Assembly: GCA_002370555.1 (NCBI GenBank)
Contig: AP014718.1
Span: 930,001 to 994,000, forward strand
Reading direction: 5' to 3'
Origin: Arthrobacter sp. Hiyo4
GTDB taxonomy: Bacteria; Actinomycetota; Actinomycetes; Actinomycetales; Micrococcaceae
Length of the DNA: 64,000 nt
The translations under genes and the position numbers were made by a program. Below, one piece after another: positions 10,781-19,560 of this stretch. How positions within the stretch are numbered: the stretch's first letter is position 1; every line of letters begins with the position of its first letter. The notes under the pieces were generated by a model. The model worked only from the letters and a program-made list of their open reading frames with translations, ran no database searches and was not told the origin of the DNA.

Positions 10781-12106
10781 TCAAGAAGGGCCGTACCTCG
10801 CGTCCACGTGGACCACGTCCCGGCCGGCGCGCTGCAGCAGGCTGGCCGCCACGCCGGAACGGTAACCGGAGGCGCAGTGCACCCACACGGTGCCAGCCGG
10901 AATATCGGCCATCCGCCCCAGCAGCTCATGCAGCGGGATGTTCACCGCCCCTGCGAGGTGTCCGGCGTCGTACTCATCCGTCCGGCGGACATCGAGCACC
11001 ACGTCCCCGGCGCTCCGCCCATGCAGCATTTCGGCCCAGTCCGCACGCGGATAATGCACGACGGCGGTGCCCGGCGCGAGTGCCGAGGGGTCCGTTCCGA
11101 GGGCGGCATCGGGGGAGTCGATGCCGATGCGAGACAGGTCCCGGATGGCCTTTTCGATGTCCTCTTCCGATCCCACCAGCGTCATTTTTTGGTTCCACGG
11201 CAGGACCCAGCCCAGGTAGGCGGTGAAGCTGGAGCCGCGGCCATACTCAAAACTCACCGAGCCCTGCAGGTGACTGCTGGCGAAGGCCACCCGGTGGCGC
11301 AAGTCCACCACCCATTCGCCGTCCGCGAGCCGGCGACTGAGCTCCTCCGGATCCACGGATTCGGGCACGGTGAGGTCCGCCGGCCCCGGACCCTGCCGGT
11401 TCGCCGGCGCCATGTGCGCGTAATAGGACGGGTAGGCCGTCAGGTTGTTGATGAGATCCCGCACAAAGTGGTCCTCATCGGCGTCCGTGAACGCGTGGTT
11501 GGTTTCCTGCTCCTGGGCGACGGTGGACGATCGGGCGCTCGACGGCGGCCCGGACGAACAGAACGAGCCGAACCCGTGCGTGGGGTACAGGGCTGCGTCC
11601 GGCTTGGCCTCGGCGGCCAGGCGGCGGACCGAGGAGTACTGGGCGCGGGTGAGGTCTTCGGTGTCCTCGTCACTGACCAGATCAGTGCGGCCCACCGACC
11701 CGTAGAGCAGGCTGCCGCCCGAGAACACGGCCTGCTGCTCGCCGTCGCTGACCACGTAGCTGAGATGGTGGTGGGTGTGACCGGGCGTGGCCACGGCCTT
11801 CACGGTGAGCCGGCCCACCTGGACCGTGCCGCCGTCGGCTATTGGCTGGTGTTCAAACGCGACGTCGTCGTTTGCGCTGACGAGGTACTCGGCACCGTGC
11901 ATGTGGGCCAGGATTAGCCCGCCGGTGAGGTAGTCGTTGTGCAGGTGGGTTTCGGCAACGTGGGTGATCCGGACGTCGGCTGCCGCGGCCGCGGCTTCCA
12001 CCCGGTCCGTGTCCCGCTGCGGATCGATGACCAGGGCCACCTCGCCGTCGTGGACCAGGTAGCTCCGGTCCCCGAGCGGCCGCGTTTCGATGACAACGAC
12101 ATCCAT
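10781..12106 (-). CDS. MBL-fold persulfide dioxygenase-like protein with two rhodanese domains
   Basis: 442 residues, intact. The start MDVVVIETRPLGDRSYLV is eight bases after a GAGGAGA site. The metallo-beta-lactamase fold carries the metal site as THLHNDYLTGG (HxHxxD), the GHTHHHL histidine, and a distal histidine in YPTHGFGSFCS, all typical of ETHE1-like sulfur dioxygenases. Two rhodanese domains follow. The first (residues about 260-340) has no active cysteine at the expected place and looks structural. The second ends in the active loop VHCASGYRSGVA. Such proteins oxidise glutathione- or CoA-type persulfides and handle sulfane sulfur. The gene is 59 bases downstream of the GGDEF-EAL gene on the same strand. 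Confidence 0.85.
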   Translation of the reverse strand: MDVVVIETRPLGDRSYLVHDGEVALVIDPQRDTDRVEAAAAAADVRITHVAETHLHNDYLTGGLILAHMHGAEYLVSANDDVAFEHQPIADGGTVQVGRLTVKAVATPGHTHHHLSYVVSDGEQQAVFSGGSLLYGSVGRTDLVSDEDTEDLTRAQYSSVRRLAAEAKPDAALYPTHGFGSFCSSGPPSSARSSTVAQEQETNHAFTDADEDHFVRDLINNLTAYPSYYAHMAPANRQGPGPADLTVPESVDPEELSRRLADGEWVVDLRHRVAFASSHLQGSVSFEYGRGSSFTAYLGWVLPWNQKMTLVGSEEDIEKAIRDLSRIGIDSPDAALGTDPSALAPGTAVVHYPRADWAEMLHGRSAGDVVLDVRRTDEYDAGHLAGAVNIPLHELLGRMADIPAGTVWVHCASGYRSGVAASLLQRAGRDVVHVDARYGPS

Positions 12107-12164
12107 ATGTTCATTCTCCTCGCGTTGCCGGAAGCGTGCCCGGATTCCCAATTGGCAAAGGTGT

Positions 12165-14302
12165 TTAGCCTGCGGCGGAGCGGCTCGCCAACGCATAGAG
12201 CGAATGTCCGGCGTTCTTCAGCGCGTGCTCGAAGCGGTCGGCCGGTTCCGGGTGCGAGAACAGGTAGCCCTGCAGCGAATCGCATTCGAGTGCGATGAGG
12301 TAATTCGCCTGCTCATCGGTTTCGATGCCTTCGGCGGTGACGGTCAGTCCCAGGCTGTGCGCCATATTGATCATGGAGCTCAGGATGGGCAGGCGTTCCG
12401 TGCCGGTGCGAACCATGGAGACAAACGTCTTGTCGATTTTGACGATGTCCACTGGCAGGTCCTGCAGCCGTCCCAGCGAGGAGTAGCCCGTACCGAAATC
12501 GTCCAGCGCCACCCGGGCACCCGCCTCCCGCAACCGGCTGAGCTGTTCGATCACGTTGCAGTCGGCGTCGAAGAACACGCTCTCGGTTACCTCGAAAACC
12601 AGCTGGTAAACGCCCACGCCGCACGATTCCGAAAGGTCCAGGACTTTCTCGGCAAAGTCGAGTTCCTGCAACTGGACCCCGAGACGTTCATGGACAGCGA
12701 CCGCGACGGATCCTCGCGCAACCATGGCGCCAGCTGCTTCAGGCTTTGCGCCATCACCTCGTTGCCGAGTTCGTTGATGAGGCCGCTGCGTTCGGCCAAG
12801 GGAATGAACACCGCGGGAGGGACACGCTGGTCCTCGCGGTCCCAACGTGCCAGAGCTTCAAACTTGACCACCCTGCCCATGCGCGGCGACACGATCGGCT
12901 GGAACTCCACAGAAATCTCACCCCGGGCAATGGCCAGCTGGAGGCCTGCTTCCAGATCGGTCCGCTGGACCAGGGCCGTCATCATATCCTCGTGGAAGCG
13001 CTGGAAGCGGTTCTTGCCGGCAGCTTTGGCCGCGTACATGGCGATATCCGCCTCACGGAGCAACTCGGAAGCGACCATTGTTTCCTTGCCGATGGAGGCG
13101 AGCCCCAGGCTGAGGCTCGGCCGCAGCGCCCTGCCGTTGATGGTCACGGGCACGTGCAGGCACGTGACAATGCTGGCTGCAATGGCATCGGCATCGGGGC
13201 AGGCCGTCAGCAGCACCACAAATTCGTCGCCGCCGAGCCGGGCCACCACATCCGCTGTGGGGACACAGTCACGGAGCCGCCGCGCCACTTCCAGCAGCAT
13301 GTCATCGCCGGCCTGGTGGCCAAGGATGTCGTTGACTTCCTTGAAATTGTCCAGGTCAATGAGCAGGACGTCCACTGTCTTCAGGCGTGGTTTCTTGAGC
13401 GCCGCAGCAAGGGACTGGTTGAACACCGCCCGGTTGGCCAGTCCGGTGAGCGGATCCTGGAAAGCCAAGGCACTCAGCTGCTCCGCCTGGGCCGCCAGGA
13501 CAGCCAGGGCCTGCTCGGCCTGCTCCTGCGCCTGTCTGCGCGGAGTGACATCCCGGAAGCTCCACACCCGGCCCGCGATCCTCTCGCCAACCCGTTGGGG
13601 CCGCGAGTATCTTTCAAAGGTCCGGCCATCCTTGAAGTCCAGCACGTCGTGGCTTTCTGCTGCCGGGTTCTCCACAACCTCGGCGATCCTTGCCATGAAG
13701 GCCTCCGGGTTGGCAACCTGGGAGACGATCAGCCGCATGATGGGCACTTCGGTGTCACCGTCCAGGAGTTCCGGCGGGATGCCCCACATTTTCAGGAACT
13801 GGTCATTGAACCCGGCAACACTGCCGTCGGAGCTGATCACCAGGATGCCGTCCGCGGTGGATTCGAGGGTGGCCGTCAGCAGTGACATGGCCTTGAGGAG
13901 GTCAGCGTCAGCGCCCTTGCGGTGTTCCGTGCTCCGGACCGAAACCAGCAAAACCTGCGTGCCGCCGTCGTCCAGCAGTGAGCCTGCCACCTCGGCGGAG
14001 AACTCTGTGCCGTCCCGGTGCAGTCCGTGCACTTCACGCGGCGGCAGCGGTATATCGGGCTGCGCTTGCAGGTGCTCCTGAAGCAACCGCGTTTCGCTCC
14101 GGAACGCCTCCGACAGGAGCAGCCAGTGGTCGCTGCCGATCAGCTCAGCGCGTGTGTAGCCGAACAGCTTGCTGGCTGCCGCGTTGGCCATTTTGATGGT
14201 GCGGTCCGCGTTGACAGCGAGCAGCGCATCCGGGCTGGCATCAAGAAACACATCGAAACCCGACGCGCCCAAATCCTTGTCCTGCCGCTTGGAACGACCC
14301 AT
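12165..14302 (-). CDS. PAS-PAS-GGDEF-EAL cyclic di-GMP signalling protein, frameshifted
   Basis: About 712 residues. Two PAS domains (FLDASPDALLAVNADRTIKM and LESTADGILVISSDGSVAGF) precede a GGDEF domain (DPLTGLANRAVFNQ, active site RLGGDEFVVLL) and an EAL domain (FEALARW, VFEVTES, ALDDFGTGYSS, IVKIDKTF, AEGIET). Both catalytic signatures are intact, so it may be bifunctional. The output is set by the PAS input or by domain dominance. There is no membrane segment, so it is cytosolic. The start follows GGGGGTGG. One frame break near 12690 (NVSG then VQLQELDF) is explained by a missing base. It forms a c-di-GMP block with the two upstream-numbered signalling genes. Confidence 0.87.
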
Positions 14303-14454
14303 GCGCTACCACCCCCACGCACATCATAAAGTGCATGTTGTGATCGCGGTACGACAATGCGTGACTTTTGAGAGGCCCTTGGACATGCAGGCCCCGGAAT
14401 CCGCGTTTCGCTTGGTCCGGGGGGTGAAAACTGGCTAAGAGTTGCGCATTCCCG

Positions 14455-15856
14455 TCAGGCCGGCGCTGGCACCGGCCCGGAAACTTGGCCGGCCCGGGAA
14501 GCGGTGCTGGCAGCGGCACGGGCATTGGTGCCCAACCCTCGCACCACCCAGCCCTCCGCCTGCCAGGCAGGAGCATCAAGGACGTTCCTGGCGTCCAGGA
14601 TCACCCGCCGCCGCACCAAAGCGCCCGCACCGGCAGGGCTCAGGCGCCGGTATTCGTCCCACTCAGTGAGGAGGAGCACCAGCTCGGCATCCTCCAAGGC
14701 CCGCGTCGCGGAGGCTTCGAACCGCAGCTGCGGATACCGCAGCCACGCGTGGTTGACGGCTTTCGGATCCGTCACCGTCACGTGCGCGCCGGACGCTGCC
14801 AGCCGGGCCGCCACGTCCAGGGCGGGGGAGTCGCGGATGTCATCGGTCTCCGGTTTGAAGGAAGCTCCGAGGATGGTGATCGCGCGTCCGGAGAGCGCGC
14901 CGCCGCACAGTTCCCCGGCCAGGGACACCGTCCGGGTCCGCTGGCGGACGTTGATGGCATCCACCACACCCATCCACTCGTTCACCGGGTCCACGCCCAG
15001 AGCCGCGGCCTGGCTGCGGAGGCTGCGGATGTCCTTGGGCAGGCACCCGCCGCCGAAGCCCAGCCCGGCATGCATGTAGCGGTTCCCGATCCTCGGGTCC
15101 ATGCCCATGGCCTCGCTGAGTTCGGCCACGTCCGCGCCGGACGCGTCGCACAGTTCGGAGATGGCGTTGATGAAGCTGACCTTGGTGGCCAGGAACGCGT
15201 TGGCGGCCGACTTGATCAGCTCCGCCGTGGCGAAGTTGCACACCAGGCGCGGAATGCCGGCGTTCAGCAGCGGCTCATAGACGGCATCCAGTGCGGCCGT
15301 CACCGCACGCGGCGCCCGGTTTTGGGGTTGAAGGCCGCGGCGCGTCCGCCCGCCACACCGTAGACGAGCCGGTCCGGCACCAGCGAGTCCTTCACCGCTG
15401 TGCCCTGCCGCAGGAACTCGGGGTTCCAGCCCAGCTGCACGTCCGGCCGCCCCGCGAGGACGCCCTGGAGCATGTCCACCGTGCCCACGGGCACCGTTGA
15501 TTTACCGACGACGACGGCGCCCCTCGCCAGGTGCGGGAGCAGCGCCTCGGTGGCGGAAACGAGGAAGGTGAGGTCGGCGCCGTCGGACGTCTTGGACTGC
15601 GGCGTCCCGACGCACAGGAAATGAACCTGGGCGCCGGCGGCAGCGGCGACGTCGGGGAGAACGTCAGGCGGCCGGTGCTGCGTCCATCGCGGAGCAGTTC
15701 GTCCAGGCCGGGTTCGAAGAAAGGGGCCTGGCCGCGGCCCAGCTGGTCCACTTTGGTGGCGTCCACGTCGATGCCCACCACGGTGTGGCCCATGGACGCG
15801 AGCGTGGCGGCGTGCACGGCGCCGAGGTAGCCGCAGCCGATCACCGATATTTTCAC
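14455..15856 (-). CDS. ugd: UDP-glucose 6-dehydrogenase, frameshifted
   Basis: About 467 residues. The NAD-binding start KISVIGCGYLGAVHAATL, VGIDVDATKVDQL, PVGTVDML, the NPEFLRQGTAVKD segment and the catalytic cysteine in GLGFGGGCLPKDIRSL identify UDP-glucose/UDP-ManNAc dehydrogenase. The substrate UDP-glucose is the family default; it gives UDP-glucuronate for surface glycans. The GTG start at 15856 overlaps the glycosyltransferase stop (GTGA), so the two are coupled. Frame breaks lie near 15650 (SPTSPLPPAP becomes AAAAGAQVHFLCVG) and 15310. The C-terminus ends in an Ala/Pro-rich tail. Confidence 0.87.
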
Positions 15857-17058
15857 AGGGACGCTCCACTTTTGGTTTGGGCAGGCTCAACCACCGGGCG
15901 GCGGCTCTTGGTGTCCACGGTTTCAGTCAACGGTTCGCCGGCGATTACTGATTGGTACTGGCGCACCAGCTCGGCGCTGAGCACCGGCCACGTCCGCGCC
16001 TGGACCGAGGCGTGCGCTGTCGTGGCGAACGCGCGGCGCTTGGCGTCGTCGCCCATGAGATCCATCACCCGGGCCCGGAAGCCGGCCAGGTCGCCGGGCT
16101 GGTACAGCCAGCCTGTACGGGAGTTTTCCACCAGGTCCAGAGGCCCGCCGCGGCCCGTGGCCACCACCGGCACCCCCGATGCCATGGCCTCCTGGATGGT
16201 CTGGCAGAACGTCTCGAACTCGCCGGGATGGACAAAAAGGTCGAAGGACGCCACCGCCTTCGCCAGCTCCTCACCGCCGAGGAACCCGGTGAACACGGCG
16301 TCCGGCAGGGCTTCCTGCAGGGCGGACTTTTGGGGTCCGTCGCCCACAATCACCAGCCTGGTGTTCGGGACGTTGGCGAGCGCGGCGAGGTCCTCCACCT
16401 GCTTTTCGATGGCCAGCCGGCCGACGTAGCCGATGATCCGCTCACCGCCGGGGGCAACCGTTGCCCGCCACCCGGCGTCGCGCTTCTCCGGCGAAAACCG
16501 CGCGGTATCCACACCGCGCCGCCACATGCCCACGCGCGGAATCCCGCGGCCGCGCAACTGGTTCAGCGCGAAGGTGGACGGCACCAGAGTCCGGGTGGCC
16601 AGCAGGTGGATGTTCTCCACCCGGTTCCACGCCCAGTTCTCCAGGAACGGCACACCATAGCGTGCGGCGTAGCTGGGAACCTCGGTCTGGTAGATGGCTA
16701 TGGTGGGGATCCCCAACTGATGCGCGGCCTGCACTGCCCGCCACCCGAGGATAAACGGCGATGCGAGGTGGACAACGTCGGGTGCGTAGTCGGCAAGGAT
16801 TCGCTTGACCCGGTACACACCGCCCATCGCCACTCGCACGTTGGTGTAGCCAGCCAGCGGAACCGCGGGAACCCGGTGCACCGTCGCGCCGTGAACCACC
16901 TCGGCCGGTCCCACGAACTCGGCGACAGCATAGGTGGAAGGGGCGATGACCAGGACGTCGTAGCCCTGGTCCTCCAGGTGTTCAAGCACCCTCAGGATGG
17001 AGTGGGTCACTCCGTTCATCAGCGGCAGGAATGACTCGGCAACAATTGCGATCCTCAC
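15853..17058 (-). CDS. GT4-family glycosyltransferase (MgtA/PimB-like mannosyltransferase type)
   Basis: About 401 residues, intact. I place the start at the GTG of VRIAIVAESFLPLMNGVTHS, where family members begin. A GTG 39 bases upstream (17097) also fits the frame but has no ribosome site. GT-B fold motifs include the MNGVTHSI donor loop, VHLASPFILG, GYVGRLAIEKQVEDL, VIVGDGPQKSAL and the EFETFCQTIQEAMASGVPVV motif with two glutamates. Similar actinobacterial enzymes move mannose or glucuronate onto glycolipids. Coupling to UDP-glucose dehydrogenase suggests a glucuronic acid-containing lipid, which is inference. The last residues RRPVVEPAQTKSGASL appear to be encoded by half of an intergenic palindrome. 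Confidence 0.85.
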   Translation of the reverse strand: MRIAIVAESFLPLMNGVTHSILRVLEHLEDQGYDVLVIAPSTYAVAEFVGPAEVVHGATVHRVPAVPLAGYTNVRVAMGGVYRVKRILADYAPDVVHLASPFILGWRAVQAAHQLGIPTIAIYQTEVPSYAARYGVPFLENWAWNRVENIHLLATRTLVPSTFALNQLRGRGIPRVGMWRRGVDTARFSPEKRDAGWRATVAPGGERIIGYVGRLAIEKQVEDLAALANVPNTRLVIVGDGPQKSALQEALPDAVFTGFLGGEELAKAVASFDLFVHPGEFETFCQTIQEAMASGVPVVATGRGGPLDLVENSRTGWLYQPGDLAGFRARVMDLMGDDAKRRAFATTAHASVQARTWPVLSAELVRQYQSVIAGEPLTETVDTKSRRPVVEPAQTKSGASL

Positions 17059-17145
17059 CCCTCCACGGTGGGCGCGGCGCCTGTCGGGGCGGGTCACCTG
17101 GGTTGAGTCGAGGGAAAGGTTGGGTTAACAGATCAGCGCATGGGG

Positions 17146-17775
17146 TCAGCCGCCTTCGCCGTGCCGCAGCACGTCCGGCAGTTCATCCACATAGACCGTT
17201 TGCGGCGGCTCGAAATAGATAACCAGCACTTCGTCGCCGACCGCGAAGACGCTTGTCTTGTCGAACGGGTGGGCGTGGAACGCGTTGGTACCGCCCAGGT
17301 AGGGCAGCATGACCTCGCCGAGGGTTCCGGGGCCAATGCGCCTGGTCACGCGGCCGATCTTGCCGGTCAGGCTCCGGTCAACGTTCTTATGCATCGGGGC
17401 CTTTCGCGGGCGTTTGCCTTTCCGGCTGTTCTTCAGTGCCGAGGACAAGGCAGGAAGGTAGTCGCTCACCTGGGCCAGGATGCCGCCCAGCATCTTATTG
17501 ACGCCCTCGCCGCCGTTCAGCACGGTCATCTGGCCCACGTGGGAGAAAGGCTCGGCCGCTGCGGCGATGATGGCCAGCATGTTTTCGGCCAGCTGCTGCG
17601 AAATGACGGCGTCCTGGTTGGTCCCGAGTGCTTCGGCCCGCGCCTTGATGCCGCCTGCCTCGGCCAGCGCCTTGGCCTTGATGGCGGAGGCCGCGGCGTC
17701 ACCGCGGGCTGTGGTGGCAGCGGCTTCGGCCTCGCCCGTGAGTCCAGAGCGCGGTTTGTTGCGTGGTGGTTTCAA
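17146..17775 (-). pseudogene. Flotillin-like C-terminal remnant joined to an NfeD-like domain
   Basis: 209 residues in one frame. The first 120 match the C-terminal part of flotillin/SPFH proteins: an Ala/Lys/Glu-rich coiled segment (AAASAIKAKALAEAGGIKAR), then EPFSHVGQMTVLNGGEGVNK. The last 80 (TGKIGRVTRRIGPGTLGEVM to VFAVGDEVLVIYFE) resemble the OB-fold domain of NfeD-like partners. The SPFH domain and the membrane anchor that should come first (about 300 residues) are absent in every frame upstream, where an HNH gene ends 35 bases away. The only start is a TTG without a ribosome site. Loss of the 5' end, by deletion or misassembly, is the simplest reading. Confidence 0.6.
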
Positions 17776-17809
17776 CAGGCTGGATCTCCATCGGCCCGAT
17801 CACCGGTTC

Positions 17810-18662
17810 CTATTTGCCGAGGATCTCGCGGGCAACGCGCTGGGCCTCAATCTCCTCAGGGGCAACGGTGGTTCCGCGGAGGTATCCGGCGGTGGCCATG
17901 ATTTGCCGCAGCTCGGCTTGCGTGCGCGGCGTGTTCACCCCGTGGTGGGCCATGGCATGGCAATTGACGCAGAGCGGAACCAGATCCGTGAGCGGATCCA
18001 GCTGGTAGCCGCCGCCGAGTTGGGCCGCCGGCACCACATGGTGGACGTCGATGAAGTCCTTGCCGAGCTCGCCGTACGCCAGTTCGAAGGAGAACCCGCA
18101 AGCCGCGCAGCTGCTGCCGCGGTGCGCGATGCACGCCCGCCGGGCCTCGGGGTCACGCTCGTAGCGGTTGGCGGTGACACGGACGACGGCGGTCTCGGGG
18201 TACGTGCCGGGCACAGGTTGGGTTGGGTCAGGTCCTTGTACCGGTCCGTGAGTGGCCCAGAGCGCCCGGACCGCGGCTTCGTCGCCGGACTCCAGCGCCA
18301 TGCCCCCGGTTTCGGCGCTGTCCCACACGACGCCGGGCACCGCTGCGTCGAGGACCGCGGCAGGCACGTGGTCGCCCAGCGGCAGGAGCGCATCGAACGC
18401 CACCTGCACGGTGAACTCAGGCTGGCCCGACGAGGCCGCTTGATCCGGGTGCCCGGGCTGCCCCGACAGGACGACGCCATGGCCGATCAGGCCGGTTCCG
18501 TGCGTTCCCAGCAGGAGCAGCCATACGCCGGTGCCGGGGCAACGCCCGGCCCACGCTCCAGGGCTCCAGGTGCAGCCCTGTCGCGGCGACCTGTTCAGTA
18601 ACAGCCGCGTAGTTCCAGCGGTTCCAGCCGGCCGGGTCCCAGCCCAGGATGATGTCGCTCAT
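17810..18662 (-). CDS. HNH endonuclease-domain protein, frameshifted
   Basis: About 284 residues. The start MSDIILGWDPAGWNRWNYAA is well defined. A hydrophobic segment (WLLLLGTHGTGLIGHGV) appears after a frame change near 18540, and the rest reads in one frame. The C-terminus has a zinc-containing HNH motif: CAACGFSFELAYGELG, then FIDVHHVVPAAQL, then LVPLCVNCHAMAHHG. This is the McrA-type architecture used by restriction-like nucleases and many uncharacterised proteins. It lies between two gene remnants and may be part of an eroded accessory patch. No methylase or other restriction gene accompanies it, so a defence role is only a possibility. Confidence 0.72.
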
Positions 18663-18749
18663 GGGGCCATTGTTGCAGGCTCACCCACCGACCGGCTGGG
18701 CCGCGACCACCGGGTGGTCGCGGCCCAGGTTCCCGAGGCCGGAGGCGCC

Positions 18750-19111
18750 TTACGGCGACCCCAGCTCCTCGAAGAACTCCACGTTGGCCCGGATGTGGTC
18801 GGCCCATTCATCCGGGATGTCGTCCGAATAGTAGATGGCCGCCACCGGGCACACCGGATCGCATGCCACGCAACGGCAGGTCGGTGAGAACGGCGGCCGG
18901 GAAGAAAAGCGACCCGGCGGGGTCGCCGTCGTACGCTCCGTGCAGGAGATGCCCTGCAGGATGCGGCAGGCCAGGAGGATGATGCCGGCCCGGCCCCGAT
19001 CTGCTGGTAGCTCGGGCAGACGGCAATGACCAGGGTGGTGCCGGCCATCAGCATGATCAACATCAGCATCACCACCCGGCGTCGTCCGATCCGGTCCGCG
19101 AGCATGAGGCG
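18750..19111 (-). pseudogene. Chimeric remnant: MFS transporter fragment fused to ferredoxin C-terminus
   Basis: Reading from high to low coordinates, the first part is a piece of an MFS transporter around helices 2-4 (LADRIGRRRVVMLMLIMLMA, CPSYQQIG, then after one frame change IILLACRILQGIS). About 25 residues of no recognisable type follow. The last part is the end of a bacterial ferredoxin: CVACDPVCPVAAIYYSDDIP, then DEWADHIRANVEFFEELGSP and a stop. The ferredoxin N-terminus and most of the MFS protein are missing. No start with a ribosome site is seen. The fragment marks a junction between unrelated genes. Confidence 0.6.
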
Positions 19112-19344
19112 CGAACGGACACTTGCGGCCCTGATTTCACAACGCGAACTGGCACGAGGTGACCTCAAATCCGAGTTTTGAGGGTATTGCCTGCCGGTTC
19201 GCGCCGGAAGGCGGGCCTCACCTGTCTGTCCACGCTTGGTCAGCGGGATGCGGTTCAGGTGAAGAAGTCCAGCACGGACCTGCCCTGCTCGCGGTCAACG
19301 ATTCATGTTCAATAAAGTGAAAGTTTTACAGGAGTGCGGTCTGG

Positions 19345-19377
19345 GCGGGTGGGCGGCCGTCTCAGCCGCCCACCCGC
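19345..19377 (-). terminator. Hairpin downstream of the 28-residue peptide gene
   Basis: A perfect 13-bp stem (GCGGGTGGGCGGC with GCCGCCCACCCGC) and a 7-base loop lie 9 bases after the stop codon of the small gene. The stem is very stable, but no clear T-run follows, as is common in high-GC actinobacteria. The roughly 230 bases between this hairpin and the chimeric remnant hold nothing I can name. Confidence 0.6.
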
Positions 19378-19385
19378 ACCTGGTG

Positions 19386-19472
19386 CTAGCCGAGCTCGCG
19401 CATCGGGTCGGGCCAGTTGCCCACTGTCGAGATGACGTGGGCGCGGTTGATCACAGCACTGTAGATGGACAT
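19386..19472 (-). CDS. 28-residue peptide gene with strong ribosome site
   Basis: ATG at 19470-19472 follows an AGGAGA ribosome site by eight bases. The peptide begins MSIYSAVINRAHVIST and ends VGNWPDPMRELG before a TAG stop. A strong hairpin follows at once. Upstream on the same strand is the secreted FDPGSSPD protein, with a hairpin between the two. The peptide has no signal sequence, no cysteine and no transmembrane helix. I do not recognise it. It is too short for most gene finders, but its ribosome site, stop and terminator-like hairpin make translation plausible. It could be a leader, a signal peptide precursor or a small regulator. Confidence 0.45.
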   Translation of the reverse strand: MSIYSAVINRAHVISTVGNWPDPMRELG

Positions 19473-19530
19473 AACGGTTTCTCCTGACTGAACGTGGTGT
19501 CCGCGCGCCGGTGGTGCGCGGTGGTCATGG

Positions 19531-19550
19531 TCTGCCGCGAAAAGGGCAGA
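19531..19550 (-). other. Post-stop hairpin after the FDPGSSPD protein
   Basis: The RNA reads TCTGCC, a U-rich loop CTTTTCGC, then GGCAGA, and begins about 10 bases after the stop of the secreted protein. A near copy (CTGCCC, GTTTTAT, GGGCAG) follows the stop of the paralogous gene at 37015-37033. The shared position and loop suggest a conserved processing or attenuation element between each gene and its downstream partner. Confidence 0.45.
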
Positions 19551-19560
19551 GGTGACCTGT

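Noticed and set aside
12090-14081. 663-codon open frame on the plus strand
   Set aside because: It is the antisense of the PAS-GGDEF-EAL gene. It is Ser/Arg-rich with no domain, and stays open only because of G/C-rich third positions.
17810-18662. HNH gene as part of a restriction or defence system
   Set aside because: No methylase, specificity or other defence gene is nearby, and the neighbours are fragments. The domain alone does not support the claim.
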